Position numbers and translations under genes: made by a program. A model generated the notes under the pieces. That model searched no databases and had not been told where the DNA came from. It was given only the letters and a program-made list of their open reading frames with translations. From assembly GCF_017826695.1 (NCBI RefSeq), contig NZ_JAFFZW010000002.1, positions 806,001 to 870,000 on the forward strand: a stretch of DNA of 64,000 bases, written 5' to 3'. Positions within the stretch are counted from its first letter, which is position 1; each line of letters starts with the position of its first letter. The stretch comes from Pseudomonas alliivorans. GTDB lineage: Bacteria; Pseudomonadota; Gammaproteobacteria; Pseudomonadales; Pseudomonadaceae. This document shows, piece after piece, positions 55,295-64,000 of the stretch.

Positions 55295-56455
55295 TTGATC
55301 AGATCGCGACTCGCCAGCCTGCTGTCCCTGCTCACGCTTTCAGCCTGCACGTCGATGGCCGAGAGTGAGGCCCCCACACCACTCTTCGAGGATTACCGTC
55401 AGCAGACCCGTGAGCTGATCCGCTCCCAGCGCACTTTCCAGACGTCAGACCATGAGGCCGAACTGAACTGGAATGCGCCGCAGCAGTGGACACCGAGCGG
55501 CGCGATCAAAGGCGGGGTGCTGATGGTGCACGGCCTGGGCGACTCACCCTGGTCATTCCACGACGTAGGCCAGCGGCTGGCCAATGAGGGATTTATCGTC
55601 CGCACCGTGCTGCTGCCCGGTCACGGCACCAAACCCGAAGACATGCTCGACGTGACGCTGGAGCAATGGCAGCAGGTGGTTCGCGAGCAGGCAAACCTGC
55701 TCGGCAAGGAAGCGCCCAACGTGTACCTGGGCGGCTTTTCCACCGGCGCCAATCTGGTGCTGGACTATGCCTACGACCATGATGAAATTGCCGGGCTGCT
55801 GCTGTTCTCCCCCGCCTTTCGCTCCGACAGCGGTTACGCCTGGCTGACCCCCTGGATCGGCTGGGCGAGGCCATGGCTGCTTGCATCCCCCAAGGAGGGT
55901 TTGCGGCCGATGCAGACGCCGCTGCGTTACATGAACGTGCCTACCAACGGGTTCGCCCAGTTTTACCGCAGCAGCGCGCTGGCCCAGAATCGCCTGCTCA
56001 AACGTCAATACGACAAGCCGGTGTTCATTGCCATCGCCCAGCACGACTCGGTGCTGGACACCGCCTACGTACTGGACACCTTCAACGAACGCTTCAGCCA
56101 CCCGGACAGCCGCCTGATCTGGTACGGCGACCTGCCCGCCAAGGCTGCGCGCACTTCACGGGTCGAGGTGCGTACCGATTACCTGCCGGACTACCGCATC
56201 AGCCGTTTCTCGCACATGGGCCTGCTGTTTTCCCCGGACAACCCGCTGTACGGCGTCAACGGTACGCAGCGGATCTGCTGGAATGGCCAGACCGACGAGG
56301 ACACCGCGAAATGCATGGCGGGCGAGCCGGTCTGGTACTCGGATTGGGGATACCGTGAGCCGGGCAAGATCCACTCGCGACTGACCTTCAATCCCTATTT
56401 CGAGTGGCAGACGCAACTGATGCTGCGCGTGCTCAGACCTGCAGACGAGGACTAA
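55295..56455 (+). CDS. Lipoprotein alpha/beta hydrolase (carboxylesterase-like)
   Basis: About 386 residues from the TTG at 55295, which gives a proper lipoprotein signal (LIRSRLASLLSLLTLSAC, lipobox LSAC); AAGG lies upstream. The longer frame from 55169 would bury the signal and overlap a repeat. Hydrolase motifs: HGLGDSPWSF (oxyanion), GGFSTGANLVL with nucleophile Ser, AQHDSVLD acid, and HMGLLF His. It is anchored in the envelope; the substrate may be an ester or lipid. The downstream GntR gene is convergent and overlaps the stop by four bases. Confidence 0.83.
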   Translation: MIRSRLASLLSLLTLSACTSMAESEAPTPLFEDYRQQTRELIRSQRTFQTSDHEAELNWNAPQQWTPSGAIKGGVLMVHGLGDSPWSFHDVGQRLANEGFIVRTVLLPGHGTKPEDMLDVTLEQWQQVVREQANLLGKEAPNVYLGGFSTGANLVLDYAYDHDEIAGLLLFSPAFRSDSGYAWLTPWIGWARPWLLASPKEGLRPMQTPLRYMNVPTNGFAQFYRSSALAQNRLLKRQYDKPVFIAIAQHDSVLDTAYVLDTFNERFSHPDSRLIWYGDLPAKAARTSRVEVRTDYLPDYRISRFSHMGLLFSPDNPLYGVNGTQRICWNGQTDEDTAKCMAGEPVWYSDWGYREPGKIHSRLTFNPYFEWQTQLMLRVLRPADED

Positions 56456-57165
56456 TCCTGCGGCACCAGACGCTCGCGGCTGTTGCTCAAATGGGTCCAC
56501 ATCGCTGCACGCGCCGCGTCCGGGTCCTTGCGGCGGATGGCGCTGAGCAGCGCTTCGTGTTCCAGATTGGCCAGATAGCCCTGATGCGCCAGGTTATTGC
56601 CAGCCCGCTCGCTTGAGGCAATGCGGCTGCGCGGAATGATCGCACTGCCCAGATGCTGCATGATTTCCATGAAATACGGATTGCCGGTCGCTTCGGCAAT
56701 CAGCATGTGAAAGCGCTTGTCCGCCTCGACGCAGCTGTCGTCGTTGGCCAGCAGGTCCTGATAATCGTCCAGTGCCTGACGCATGGCCGCCAGTTGCTCT
56801 TCCGTGCGGCGCACTGCTGCCAGCGCCACAGCCTGAGTTTCAAGACCGATGCGCAACTCGATGATGTCGCGCACCCGCGACACGGTTTCGACTTTCAGGC
56901 GCAACCCCGTCTGATCGCCGCGCTCCAGCACGAAGGTGCCGATACCGTGGTGAGTGACCACCAGCCCCGACGCCTGCAACTTGGAAATCGCCTCGCGAAC
57001 CACGGTACGACTGACCCCGTGCTCACGGACAATCCGGTTTTCCGACGGCAGCTTCTCACCCGGCGCAATCTTGCCCAGCAGAATACGCTGACTCAGTTCG
57101 GTGACCAGATCGGTGGCCAGGCTGTGCTGACGGCGTTTGGGCGCGGTGCTGGCGGGCTCTTGCAT
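56452..57165 (-). CDS. GntR/FCD-family regulator of the glucarate operon
   Basis: 237 residues. A winged helix (LPSENRIVREHGVSRTVVREAISKLQASG, residues about 38-66, split at its turn) is followed by an all-helical FCD ligand domain with metal-site character (DKRFHMLIAEATGN and GYLANLEHEALL). The ATG at 57165 (MQEPAST) is chosen over the frame to 57255, which would run into the operator region. It is divergent from gudPD and probably represses it until glucarate or galactarate binds. The palindrome at 57291-57305 is a likely operator. Confidence 0.87.
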   Translation of the reverse strand: MQEPASTAPKRRQHSLATDLVTELSQRILLGKIAPGEKLPSENRIVREHGVSRTVVREAISKLQASGLVVTHHGIGTFVLERGDQTGLRLKVETVSRVRDIIELRIGLETQAVALAAVRRTEEQLAAMRQALDDYQDLLANDDSCVEADKRFHMLIAEATGNPYFMEIMQHLGSAIIPRSRIASSERAGNNLAHQGYLANLEHEALLSAIRRKDPDAARAAMWTHLSNSRERLVPQD

Positions 57166-57290
57166 GAAAGGTTGTCCTGAAGTTGTCTGTCGCTTGTCTG
57201 ATTGTGCGCCGTCCGGTGAACCCGTAACGCAGCGGCATGGCCGACAAAGGCGCATGGGGCTTGAGTTTCAGGACCAACAGAACTTGTCTG

Positions 57291-57305
57291 ACTTGTATTA
57301 CAAGT
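57291..57305. promoter_or_regulatory. Perfect 15-bp palindrome, likely GntR/FCD operator
   Basis: ACTTGTATTACAAGT has two perfect 7-base arms around a central T. FCD-type regulators bind palindromes of this size with TTGT/ACAA ends. It is 126 bases before the GntR start. A matching half, ACTTGTAT, recurs at 57549-57556, closer to gudP. Confidence 0.6.
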
Positions 57306-57548
57306 GACTCAGTCTTGTCAAAGCTTCGCCTATCCGTCTGTCCGCCTTTTTATGACGCGATCCGTCAGAAAAAATATTGCCCAGTAACGGCCACCGGCAC
57401 TCACCCTTCGCGTACAACCCTTTATTTTCGTGGCTTTTACTGAGAAAAGGCTGAATAAACTCGACGACAAACGACTGAAACCTTTCGTGGTCGGACGCAA
57501 AAATTAATCGCGATCCGACTATCGAAGGGGCTTGCGCACGCGCACCCA

Positions 57549-57568
57549 ACTTGTATGATGACCGACAA
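57549..57568. promoter_or_regulatory. Half-operator near gudP
   Basis: ACTTGTAT repeats the left arm of the 57291 palindrome exactly. ACAA follows ten bases after its TTGT, making a looser inverted repeat. It lies about 70 bases before the gudP start, in the expected promoter zone. Confidence 0.4.
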
Positions 57569-57625
57569 TGCGAGGGACACACCTCGCACATACCCGCATA
57601 AAAACAACGAGTGGGAGATTCAACT

Positions 57626-58972
57626 GTGAGCACATCCAATTCCGGGATGGCCAACGGCGCAGATTCGGTCTTGAGTTCAGCCGTATCGAAAGTCAAACGT
57701 CATGTCCTGCCGCTTTTCGTCATCATGTTTATCGTCAACTACATCGACCGGGTGAACATCGGCTTCGTGCGTTCGCACATGGAGCACGATCTGGGCATCG
57801 GTGCTGCGGCCTACGGCCTGGGCGCCGGGCTGTTCTTCATCGGTTACGCGTTGTTCGAAGTCCCTTCCAACATCCTGCTGCAAAAAGTCGGCGCCCGAAT
57901 CTGGCTGACGCGGATCATGCTCACCTGGGGCCTGGTCGCTGCCGGCATGGCGTTCATCCAGAACGAAACCCACTTCTATATCCTGCGCTTTCTGCTGGGT
58001 GTGGCCGAGGCTGGCTTCTTTCCGGGCGTGATCTACTACTTCACCCGCTGGCTGCCAGGCGTTGAGCGTGGCAAGGCGATTGCCATCTTCCTCAGCGGTT
58101 CGGCCATCGCTTCGCTGATTTCCGGCCCTTTGTCCGGCCTGCTGTTGCAGATCACCGGGTTCGGCATGAAAGGTTGGCAGTGGATGTACTTCATCGAAGG
58201 CATGTTCTCGGTCGGCCTGTGTTTCTTCGTCTGGTTCTGGCTGGATTCCAAGCCGCACGATGCCAAGTGGCTGACCCGAGAGGAACAGGACGCACTGGTC
58301 AACGCCATCGACGCCGAACAGGCCGCTCGCGAAGCCGCCACGCCGGTCAAGGCGTCCATCGGCAAACTGCTCAAGGACGGCCAGATCATCCTGTTCTGCC
58401 TGATCTACTTCTTTATTCAACTGACCATCTACGCAGCGACCTTCTGGCTGCCGAGCATCATCAGAAAGATGGGCAGCCTGACCGATTTCGAAGTAGGCAT
58501 GTTCAACTCGATCCCTTGGCTGCTGTCGATCATCGGCATGTACGCCTTCGCCACGCTGTCGGCGAAATGGAAGCGTCAGCAGGCGTGGGTTGCCGCAGCA
58601 CTGTTGATTGCCGCAGCGGGCATGTTCATGTCCACCACCGGCAGCCCGATCTTCGCGTTTGTCGCGATCTGCTTTGCGGCACTGGGCTTCAAGTCGGCTT
58701 CGTCACTGTTCTGGCCGATTCCCCAGGCTTATCTGGACGCCCGAATCGCCGCTGCGGTGATCGCGCTGATCAACTCGGTCGGCAACCTCGGTGGTTTTGT
58801 GGCGCCGACAACCTTCGGCCTGCTGGAAGAGCACACCGGCTCGATTCAGGGCGGCCTGTACGGCTTGACCGTCACGTCGCTGGTTGCCGCCGTCATCGTC
58901 TTCGCCGCCCGCAACAAGCCAAAGCCAGGCGCGACACCAGTCGCCGCCGTGCAGACGCCCGCGACTCATTGA
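57626..58972 (+). CDS. gudP: Glucarate/galactarate MFS transporter
   Basis: A 448-residue major-facilitator permease with twelve predicted helices. The anion:cation-symporter family pattern is clear: [13 protein letters not shown] in helix one, [19 protein letters not shown], and [24 protein letters not shown] in helix four. The GTG at 57626 has GGGAGA seven bases upstream and is chosen over the GTG at 57611. It precedes gudD by 37 bases, so the two form an operon for hexarate uptake and dehydration. Confidence 0.88.
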   Translation: MSTSNSGMANGADSVLSSAVSKVKRHVLPLFVIMFIVNYIDRVNIGFVRSHMEHDLGIGAAAYGLGAGLFFIGYALFEVPSNILLQKVGARIWLTRIMLTWGLVAAGMAFIQNETHFYILRFLLGVAEAGFFPGVIYYFTRWLPGVERGKAIAIFLSGSAIASLISGPLSGLLLQITGFGMKGWQWMYFIEGMFSVGLCFFVWFWLDSKPHDAKWLTREEQDALVNAIDAEQAAREAATPVKASIGKLLKDGQIILFCLIYFFIQLTIYAATFWLPSIIRKMGSLTDFEVGMFNSIPWLLSIIGMYAFATLSAKWKRQQAWVAAALLIAAAGMFMSTTGSPIFAFVAICFAALGFKSASSLFWPIPQAYLDARIAAAVIALINSVGNLGGFVAPTTFGLLEEHTGSIQGGLYGLTVTSLVAAVIVFAARNKPKPGATPVAAVQTPATH

Positions 58973-59009
58973 CGCTCATTCCAACAACAATTTCGCACAG
59001 GATTTCACC

Positions 59010-60362
59010 ATGAACGCTCAACACGCCAACGTCACTGCCAAGGCGCCTGTCATCACCGAGATGCAGGTCGTGCCGGTCGCCGGTCATGACGACATGCTGC
59101 TCAACCTCAGCGGCGCGCACGGCCCCTACTTCACCCGCAACATCGTCATTCTCAAGGACAACGCCGGAAACACCGGCGTCGGCGAAGTGCCGGGCGGCGA
59201 CCTGATCCGCCAGACTCTGGAAGACGCCCGCTCGCTGGTGGTCGGCAGCAGCATCGGCACGTATCAGAAGATCCTCAATGACGTGCGCAAGGCCTTCGCC
59301 GAACGCGACTCGGGTGGCCGTGGTCAGCAGACCTTCGACCTGCGTATCACCATTCACGCAGTTACCGCACTGGAAGCCGCCCTGCTCGACCTGCTCGGCC
59401 AGCATCTGGACGTGCCCGTCGCCGCCTTGCTGGGTGAGGGTCAGCAGCGCGATCAGGTGGAAATGCTGGGTTATCTGTTCTACGTGGGCGATCAGCACAA
59501 GACCGATCTGGCCTATCGCAGCGAACCGGATGCCGATAACGACTGGTTCCGCCTGCGCCACGAAGTCGCTTTGACTCCTGATGCTGTGGTGCGTCTGGCT
59601 GAAGCCGCGCACCAGCGTTATGGTTTTCAGGACTTCAAACTCAAGGGCGGCGTGCTGCGTGGCGATGAGGAAATCGAAGCGGTCACGGCCCTGGCCGAAC
59701 GCTTCCCCGACGCCCGCATCACCCTGGACCCGAATGGCGCCTGGTCGCTCAAGGAAGCCATTCGCCTGTGCCGCGATCAGCATCATGTGCTGGCGTACGC
59801 CGAAGACCCATGCGGTGCGGAAAACGGTTTCTCCGGTCGCGAAGTGATGGCCGAATTCCGCCGTGCCACAGGCCTGAAGACGGCCACCAACATGATCGCC
59901 ACCGATTGGCGCGAGATGGGTCACGCGATTCAGTTGCAGTCGGTGGACATCCCGCTGGCCGATCCGCACTTCTGGACCATGCAGGGTTCGGTGCGCGTCG
60001 CACAGATGTGCAATGAATGGGGCCTGACCTGGGGCTCGCATTCCAACAACCACTTCGATATTTCGCTGGCGATGTTCACCCATGTGGCCGCGGCTGCGCC
60101 GGGCAATATCACAGCCATCGACACTCACTGGATCTGGCAGGACGGCCAGCGCCTGACCAAGGCACCGCTGCAGATTGTCGGGGGCAAAGTCGACGTGCCG
60201 AAAAAACCGGGGCTGGGTGTGGACCTGGACATGGATCAACTGGCCAAGGCACACGAACTGTACAAAGGCATGGGCCTGGGTGCGCGCAACGACGCCGTCG
60301 CCATGCAGTTCCTGATTCCGGACTGGACGTTCAACAACAAACAGCCTTGCCTGGTGCGCTAA
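59010..60362 (+). CDS. gudD: Glucarate dehydratase
   Basis: A 450-residue enolase-superfamily enzyme that converts D-glucarate or L-idarate to 5-keto-4-deoxyglucarate. Active-site residues align with the E. coli enzyme at a constant offset of five: K210 and K212 in FKLKGG, D240 in LDPNGAW, N294 in ATNMIATDW and H344 in [10 protein letters not shown]. The Glu of [11 protein letters not shown] completes the metal site. The ATG at 59010 is used; the longer frame reads through the end of gudP. A strong terminator follows. In pseudomonads the product normally goes to 2-oxoglutarate through KdgD, which is not in this window. Confidence 0.95.
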   Translation: MNAQHANVTAKAPVITEMQVVPVAGHDDMLLNLSGAHGPYFTRNIVILKDNAGNTGVGEVPGGDLIRQTLEDARSLVVGSSIGTYQKILNDVRKAFAERDSGGRGQQTFDLRITIHAVTALEAALLDLLGQHLDVPVAALLGEGQQRDQVEMLGYLFYVGDQHKTDLAYRSEPDADNDWFRLRHEVALTPDAVVRLAEAAHQRYGFQDFKLKGGVLRGDEEIEAVTALAERFPDARITLDPNGAWSLKEAIRLCRDQHHVLAYAEDPCGAENGFSGREVMAEFRRATGLKTATNMIATDWREMGHAIQLQSVDIPLADPHFWTMQGSVRVAQMCNEWGLTWGSHSNNHFDISLAMFTHVAAAAPGNITAIDTHWIWQDGQRLTKAPLQIVGGKVDVPKKPGLGVDLDMDQLAKAHELYKGMGLGARNDAVAMQFLIPDWTFNNKQPCLVR

Positions 60363-60406
60363 GCCGCGCTCGCCTGCTTAGAGAACACTCGCCACACCGT
60401 TGGCAC

Positions 60407-60438
60407 ACGGCGCGCAACCCCCTTGCGCGCCGTTTTTT
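60407..60438 (+). terminator. Rho-independent terminator after gudD
   Basis: A perfect 11-bp stem ACGGCGCGCAA / TTGCGCGCCGT with a five-base C loop is followed by six T. It is the clearest intrinsic terminator in the window and closes the gudPD operon. Confidence 0.93.
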
Positions 60439-60495
60439 CTCGCTTCGCACTGCCTCGTGATACTGTCTTGCAACAATCAGTAACGACTAGCCCGC

Positions 60496-61149
60496 ATGCG
60501 CCATATCGTTCATACCCACCCTCGCCTGACCATCGCCGCGTTTGTGGGCTTATTCTGCGGAACCGCTTCCGCCTGGGCACTGCCCGATACTACGCTGACC
60601 CAGAACCTGCTCATTGGCTGGGATCTGGGCGTCTGGCTCTATCTGATCCTGATGTTCATCCGCACCCTGCACAGTAACGCAAGCGACGTGCAGCGCATCG
60701 CGATGATGGAGGACGAGAACGCTGGCACGATCCTGATGACCGTGTCCATCGCAGCGCTGGCCAGCCTGGCCGCCATCATTGTTGAGATAGCAGGCACCAA
60801 AGGCCTTTCGCCTCATGCACAATTGCTGCACCACGCGTTCACCGGGGTCACCGTCATCGGTTCATGGCTGATGATCGGAGTGGTGTTCAGCCTGCACTAT
60901 GCGCGCCTGTTTTATACGTCCACCGGGAAAGAGCCTGCCCTCTTGTTCGCTGGCGGGGAAAAGCACCCGGATTACTGGGATTTTCTGTATTTCTCGTTCA
61001 CCTTGAGCGTCGCGGTACAGACATCGGATGTGGGCGTAGCGACCCGCCAGATGCGCCGGATCGTGCTGGCCCAGTCGCTGATCTGTTTTGTGTTCAACAC
61101 GGCTATTCTGGGGTTCTCGATCAATATCGCGGCGAGCCTGTTCGACTAG
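60496..61149 (+). CDS. DUF1345 membrane protein
   Basis: 217 residues with five predicted membrane helices. The family segments are [15 protein letters not shown] at the N-terminus, then [20 protein letters not shown] and [20 protein letters not shown]. The last block resembles the pore region of ion channels, and some DUF1345 proteins are suspected channels; function is unproven. It starts after the gudD terminator, so it has its own promoter. The 2-hydroxyacid dehydrogenase gene follows 41 bases later. Confidence 0.85.
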   Translation: MRHIVHTHPRLTIAAFVGLFCGTASAWALPDTTLTQNLLIGWDLGVWLYLILMFIRTLHSNASDVQRIAMMEDENAGTILMTVSIAALASLAAIIVEIAGTKGLSPHAQLLHHAFTGVTVIGSWLMIGVVFSLHYARLFYTSTGKEPALLFAGGEKHPDYWDFLYFSFTLSVAVQTSDVGVATRQMRRIVLAQSLICFVFNTAILGFSINIAASLFD

Positions 61150-61190
61150 CCGCTTTCTTTCCCCGAATCTGCCCAGAGAGACCTTTATTC

Positions 61191-62147
61191 ATGACTCGAT
61201 TGACCATTGCAGTGCTTGATGACTGGCAGAACGTGGCCAGCAATGTTGTGGACTGGTCGCCGCTGCGCTCTATTGGCGAAGTCAGCTTCCTGCATGAGTT
61301 CCCTGCCGATACCGCCGTCATGGTCCAGCGCCTCCGGGACTTTGATGTGATCTGCGTGATGCGCGAACGAACCCTGTTCGACGAAGCACTGCTCAGCCAG
61401 TTGCCACGCCTGAAACTGTTGACCACCGGCGGCATGCGCAATGCCGCCATCGATGTCGCGGCGGCCAAACGATTGAACATCACGGTGTGCGGCACCGACA
61501 GCTATAAGCATGCAGCGCCGGAATTGACCTGGGCGCTGATCATGGGCATCACTCGCAATCTGGTGGCTGAAGCCAATTCATTGCGCGCCGGTCACTGGCA
61601 AGTCGGGCTGGGCAGCGACCTGCACGGCAAGACGCTGGGTATTCTGGGGCTGGGCAGTATCGGCAAGTGGATTGCCCGCTACGGTCAGGCATTCGGTATG
61701 AAGGTCATCGCCTGGAGCCAGAATCTGACACCCGAGGCGGCCGCCGAATGCGGGGTGACTTACGTCAGTAAACAGGCGCTGTTCGAGCAGTCCGATGTGC
61801 TGTCGGTGCATCTTGTGCTCAGCGATCGCAGCCGAGGGCTGGTGGATGCTGAAGCGCTGGGCCGGATGAAGCCCGGCGCGTTCATCGTCAACACGTCGCG
61901 CGGCCCCATTATCGATGAAGCGGCGATGATCGAGACCCTGCAACAGCGCAGGATCGCCGGTGCCGCTCTTGACGTGTTCGATGTCGAGCCACTGCCGGAA
62001 AACCACCCGTTCCGCACCCTGGACAACGTGCTGGCGACCCCGCATATCGGCTACGTCACCGAGAACAACTACCAGACCTTCTATGGCCGGATGATCGAAA
62101 ACATCCAGGCCTGGCACGCGGGGTCGCCGATCAGGGTGTTCCCCTGA
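61191..62147 (+). CDS. D-2-hydroxyacid dehydrogenase family protein
   Basis: 318 residues. The NAD(P) Rossmann motif GLGSIGKWIARYG lies near residues 153-165. Catalytic Arg is in VNTSRGPIID, Glu in VEPLPENHPF and His in ATPHIGYVT. The family reduces 2-keto acids such as hydroxypyruvate or glyoxylate; the exact substrate is unknown. Position next to hexarate genes and a glycerate kinase makes a hydroxypyruvate or glyoxylate reductase role attractive but inferred. The ATG at 61191 has AGAGAG upstream; the much longer open frame overlaps the DUF1345 gene and is not real. Confidence 0.88.
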   Translation: MTRLTIAVLDDWQNVASNVVDWSPLRSIGEVSFLHEFPADTAVMVQRLRDFDVICVMRERTLFDEALLSQLPRLKLLTTGGMRNAAIDVAAAKRLNITVCGTDSYKHAAPELTWALIMGITRNLVAEANSLRAGHWQVGLGSDLHGKTLGILGLGSIGKWIARYGQAFGMKVIAWSQNLTPEAAAECGVTYVSKQALFEQSDVLSVHLVLSDRSRGLVDAEALGRMKPGAFIVNTSRGPIIDEAAMIETLQQRRIAGAALDVFDVEPLPENHPFRTLDNVLATPHIGYVTENNYQTFYGRMIENIQAWHAGSPIRVFP

Positions 62148-62164
62148 TCGCGACTGCCTGATGC

Positions 62165-64000
62165 TTAAAGGGTGTAGGCGATTCCGACCTGCACCGTACG
62201 CGGGGCGCCCGGATAGGCATACACGTTGCCGAACGCACCTTCTTCATAGTCCTTGTCGAAGACGTTCTTCACATCGAGATTGAGCTTCACGTGCTCGTTG
62301 ACCTTATAGAAGGCCAGCAGATCGAACACGGTGTAGCTGTCCATCGAGAACGCGGTATTGGCGGTCTGCCCTGCACGCTGATCGACATAACGACCGCCTG
62401 CCCCCAGGCCCAGACCACGCAGCACGCCATCCTGGAACTCATAGACGTTCAACAGGCTGAATGTCTGCTCCGGGATATTCAGCAGACGGGTGCCGGAGCG
62501 CAGGGTGTTGTCCTTGGTGACCTGCGCATCGACGTAGGCATAGCTGCCCATGACACGCCATTCAGGGGTCAGATTGCCAACCACATTCAGGTCCAGGCCG
62601 CGACTGCGCACTTCCCCCGCCGCCACGCTGAACGTGGAATCGATCGGGTCGGTGGTCAGCACATTCTGCTTCTCGATCTGATACAGGGCGGCATCGACGC
62701 TCAACCGGCGATCCAGGGCTTCCCACTTGACGCCCACTTCATAGGACTTGCCTTCTTCTGCCTTGAAGCCGCCACCCAGACGGCTCGCGCCAGTGTTGGG
62801 CTTGAACGAGCGCGCGGTGTTGGCGTAGACCGCCACGGTATCGGTCAGGTCATAGATCAGGCCGAGACGCGGGGTCACGGCGTTATCGCTGTTGGTGAAC
62901 GGCACGCCGACACCGAAGGTGTCGTAGTCATGCTCGAAACGCTCGAAGCGCACGCCAGCCAGCAATTTCATGCGCTCGGTCAGCGCCACCTGATCCTGTA
63001 CGAAGGCCGCGTAGGTCTTGAGGTTTTCCTTGTCGTCAGTCGTGGTTCGGGTCAGCGCAGGACGGACCTTTCCGTAAACCGGATCGAAAATATCGATGGT
63101 GTAGGCGTTAACCGCGCCACTGGAGCGTCGGATGATCGACTTATAGTCGTAGTCTTCGTACTCGACGCCTGCCAGCAACGTATGGTCGAACGCGCCAGTG
63201 GCGAAATGCCCGGTGACGTTCAACTGCAGATCGCGGTCAGTCCACTCAAGCTTGCGGTAATTGAAATTGCGTCCCAGCGTGCGCCCGTCGGCTGCCAGAC
63301 CGTTGGCTTCGATGGCATCCCCCTTGAGCGAGCCGTCGAGGATCTGGATGCCACCGCCCAGCTTCCAGTCGGCGTTCAGGTCGTGGTCGAAGCGGATCTG
63401 CGCCATAGTGTTGTCATTGTGCAGCTTGCCCACGTCTTTCTCGCCGAAGAACGTGTCACGGGAAGCCGTGCGGGTCTGCGCGGGATAACGCGTCAGGCCA
63501 CGGTCCAGCGGCGCGTTGTTGCGCATGAAGTCGCCTTCGAAGGTGATGCGAGTGGCGTCATCGACCTGCCAGCTCAAGACCGGCGCCACACCGTAGCGTT
63601 CGGTTTCGACGTGATCGCGAAAGGTATCGCCACCCTCACCCACGACGTTGAGGCGATAGGCAAAGCGCCCGTCATCGTCCAGCGGACCGGATGCGTCCAG
63701 CGTGCCACGCTTCATGCCCTGATCATTGAGCTGGCTGCCCAGCGTGACCGAGCGCTCGGCCAGCGGCTGCTTTGAAACCACGTTGAACGTACCGCCGGGA
63801 TCGCCACGCCCATAAAGCGTAGTGGCAGGACCGCGCAGCACCTCCAGACGCTCGATGGTGTTGGCGTCCGGCATGTTCGGATAACCGCGGTTGATCGGAA
63901 AGCCGTTGCGATAGAACTCGCCCGTGGTGAAGCCGCGTACGGTAAACGTGGTCAACCCCTGACCGCCGAAGTTGTTGGCACGACCCACGCCGCCCGCGTA
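62165..64000 (-). CDS. TonB-dependent siderophore receptor, partial
   Basis: The 3' part of the gene (at least 611 residues), cut by the window end; the frame stays open to 64000, so the N-terminus, signal peptide and promoter are outside. Plug motifs TVRGFTTGEFYRNGF and LRGPATTLYGRGDPGG and a barrel ending VQVGIAYTL are visible. It is strikingly similar to the receptor at 1132-3252 in plug and barrel. It is convergent with the 2-hydroxyacid dehydrogenase gene, 17 bases apart. Ligand unknown; likely a ferric siderophore. Confidence 0.92.
   Translation of the reverse strand, partial: YAGGVGRANNFGGQGLTTFTVRGFTTGEFYRNGFPINRGYPNMPDANTIERLEVLRGPATTLYGRGDPGGTFNVVSKQPLAERSVTLGSQLNDQGMKRGTLDASGPLDDDGRFAYRLNVVGEGGDTFRDHVETERYGVAPVLSWQVDDATRITFEGDFMRNNAPLDRGLTRYPAQTRTASRDTFFGEKDVGKLHNDNTMAQIRFDHDLNADWKLGGGIQILDGSLKGDAIEANGLAADGRTLGRNFNYRKLEWTDRDLQLNVTGHFATGAFDHTLLAGVEYEDYDYKSIIRRSSGAVNAYTIDIFDPVYGKVRPALTRTTTDDKENLKTYAAFVQDQVALTERMKLLAGVRFERFEHDYDTFGVGVPFTNSDNAVTPRLGLIYDLTDTVAVYANTARSFKPNTGASRLGGGFKAEEGKSYEVGVKWEALDRRLSVDAALYQIEKQNVLTTDPIDSTFSVAAGEVRSRGLDLNVVGNLTPEWRVMGSYAYVDAQVTKDNTLRSGTRLLNIPEQTFSLLNVYEFQDGVLRGLGLGAGGRYVDQRAGQTANTAFSMDSYTVFDLLAFYKVNEHVKLNLDVKNVFDKDYEEGAFGNVYAYPGAPRTVQVGIAYTL

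Larger units (their letters stand above)
57166..57625. other. Divergent promoter region between GntR gene and gudP
   Basis: 460 bases without a gene. It contains the perfect palindrome at 57291-57305, repeated TTGT motifs around it and a half-site at 57549. The short open frames here lack ribosome sites and family similarity. Confidence 0.75.

Noticed and set aside
58893-60254. A 453-residue minus-strand frame over gudD
   Set aside because: gudD residues align with known active-site positions on the plus strand, so this frame is a shadow.
60864-61190. In-frame upstream extension of the 2-hydroxyacid dehydrogenase
   Set aside because: It overlaps the DUF1345 gene in another frame; the ATG at 61191 has a ribosome site and starts at the family N-terminus.
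62291-63775. A 494-residue plus-strand frame over the second receptor
   Set aside because: It is antisense to a conserved receptor and has no independent support.

Overview
The window looks like chromosomal DNA from a Pseudomonas of the P. syringae group. The base composition is GC-rich. REP palindromes with the syringae-type core GTGGGAGGCGGCTTGCCGGC recur between genes, a REP-associated tyrosine transposase is present, and the gene content is typical of fluorescent pseudomonads. I see no tRNA, rRNA, CRISPR array, prophage or complete insertion sequence. Almost all of the window is metabolic and transport genes, packed in operons on both strands.

Layout. (a) 1-7092: end of a sulfonate/nitrate-type binding protein, a coiled-coil periplasmic protein, then a likely zinc-starvation region. 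This holds a TonB-dependent receptor with a DUF4198 partner, a membrane acyltransferase-like protein, gamma-carbonic anhydrase and zinc-independent GTP cyclohydrolase FolE2. Zur-like palindromes lie in front of both the receptor and folE2. (b) 7172-19060: a LysR regulator divergent from a five-gene peptide ABC transporter, which continues without gaps into two M20 peptidases, followed by an amidase and an AEC-family carrier. (c) 19101-22652: a PQQ-dependent membrane glucose-type dehydrogenase, then a RAYT transposase beside a tandemly duplicated REP pair. (d) 22653-33310: a complete C-P lyase operon, phnCDEFGHIJKLMNP without phnO, with a candidate Pho box. (e) 33394-38725: a chemoreceptor with an amino-acid-type dCache motif, an HDOD protein, a secreted alpha/beta hydrolase and a LysR regulator. 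(f) 38726-42574: pstSCAB with a candidate Pho box and no phoU. (g) 43004-52426: two small secreted disordered proteins, a FAN1-type nuclease, a nucleoside deoxyribosyltransferase-like protein, an acidic 71-residue protein, a LysR/AbrB-transporter pair, a mannose-isomerase-like AGE protein, a second chemoreceptor and a GFA-family protein. (h) 52656-62147: sugar-diacid functions (glycerate kinase, CdaR, an FCD-GntR regulator, GudP, GudD, a 2-hydroxyacid dehydrogenase) plus a lipoprotein esterase and a DUF1345 protein. (i) 62165-64000: a second TonB-dependent receptor that runs off the window.

How the parts work together. Three nutrient-stress modules stand out. The zinc module combines a receptor with zinc-sparing enzymes. 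The phosphorus module pairs high-affinity phosphate uptake (pst) with phosphonate uptake and cleavage (phn) within 20 kb. The hexarate module has its own regulator and a perfect 15-bp palindrome in the divergent promoter region. The most interesting candidate is the Zur-linked region at 1092-7092, especially the DUF4198 partner of the receptor. I did not find a clearly unprecedented system.
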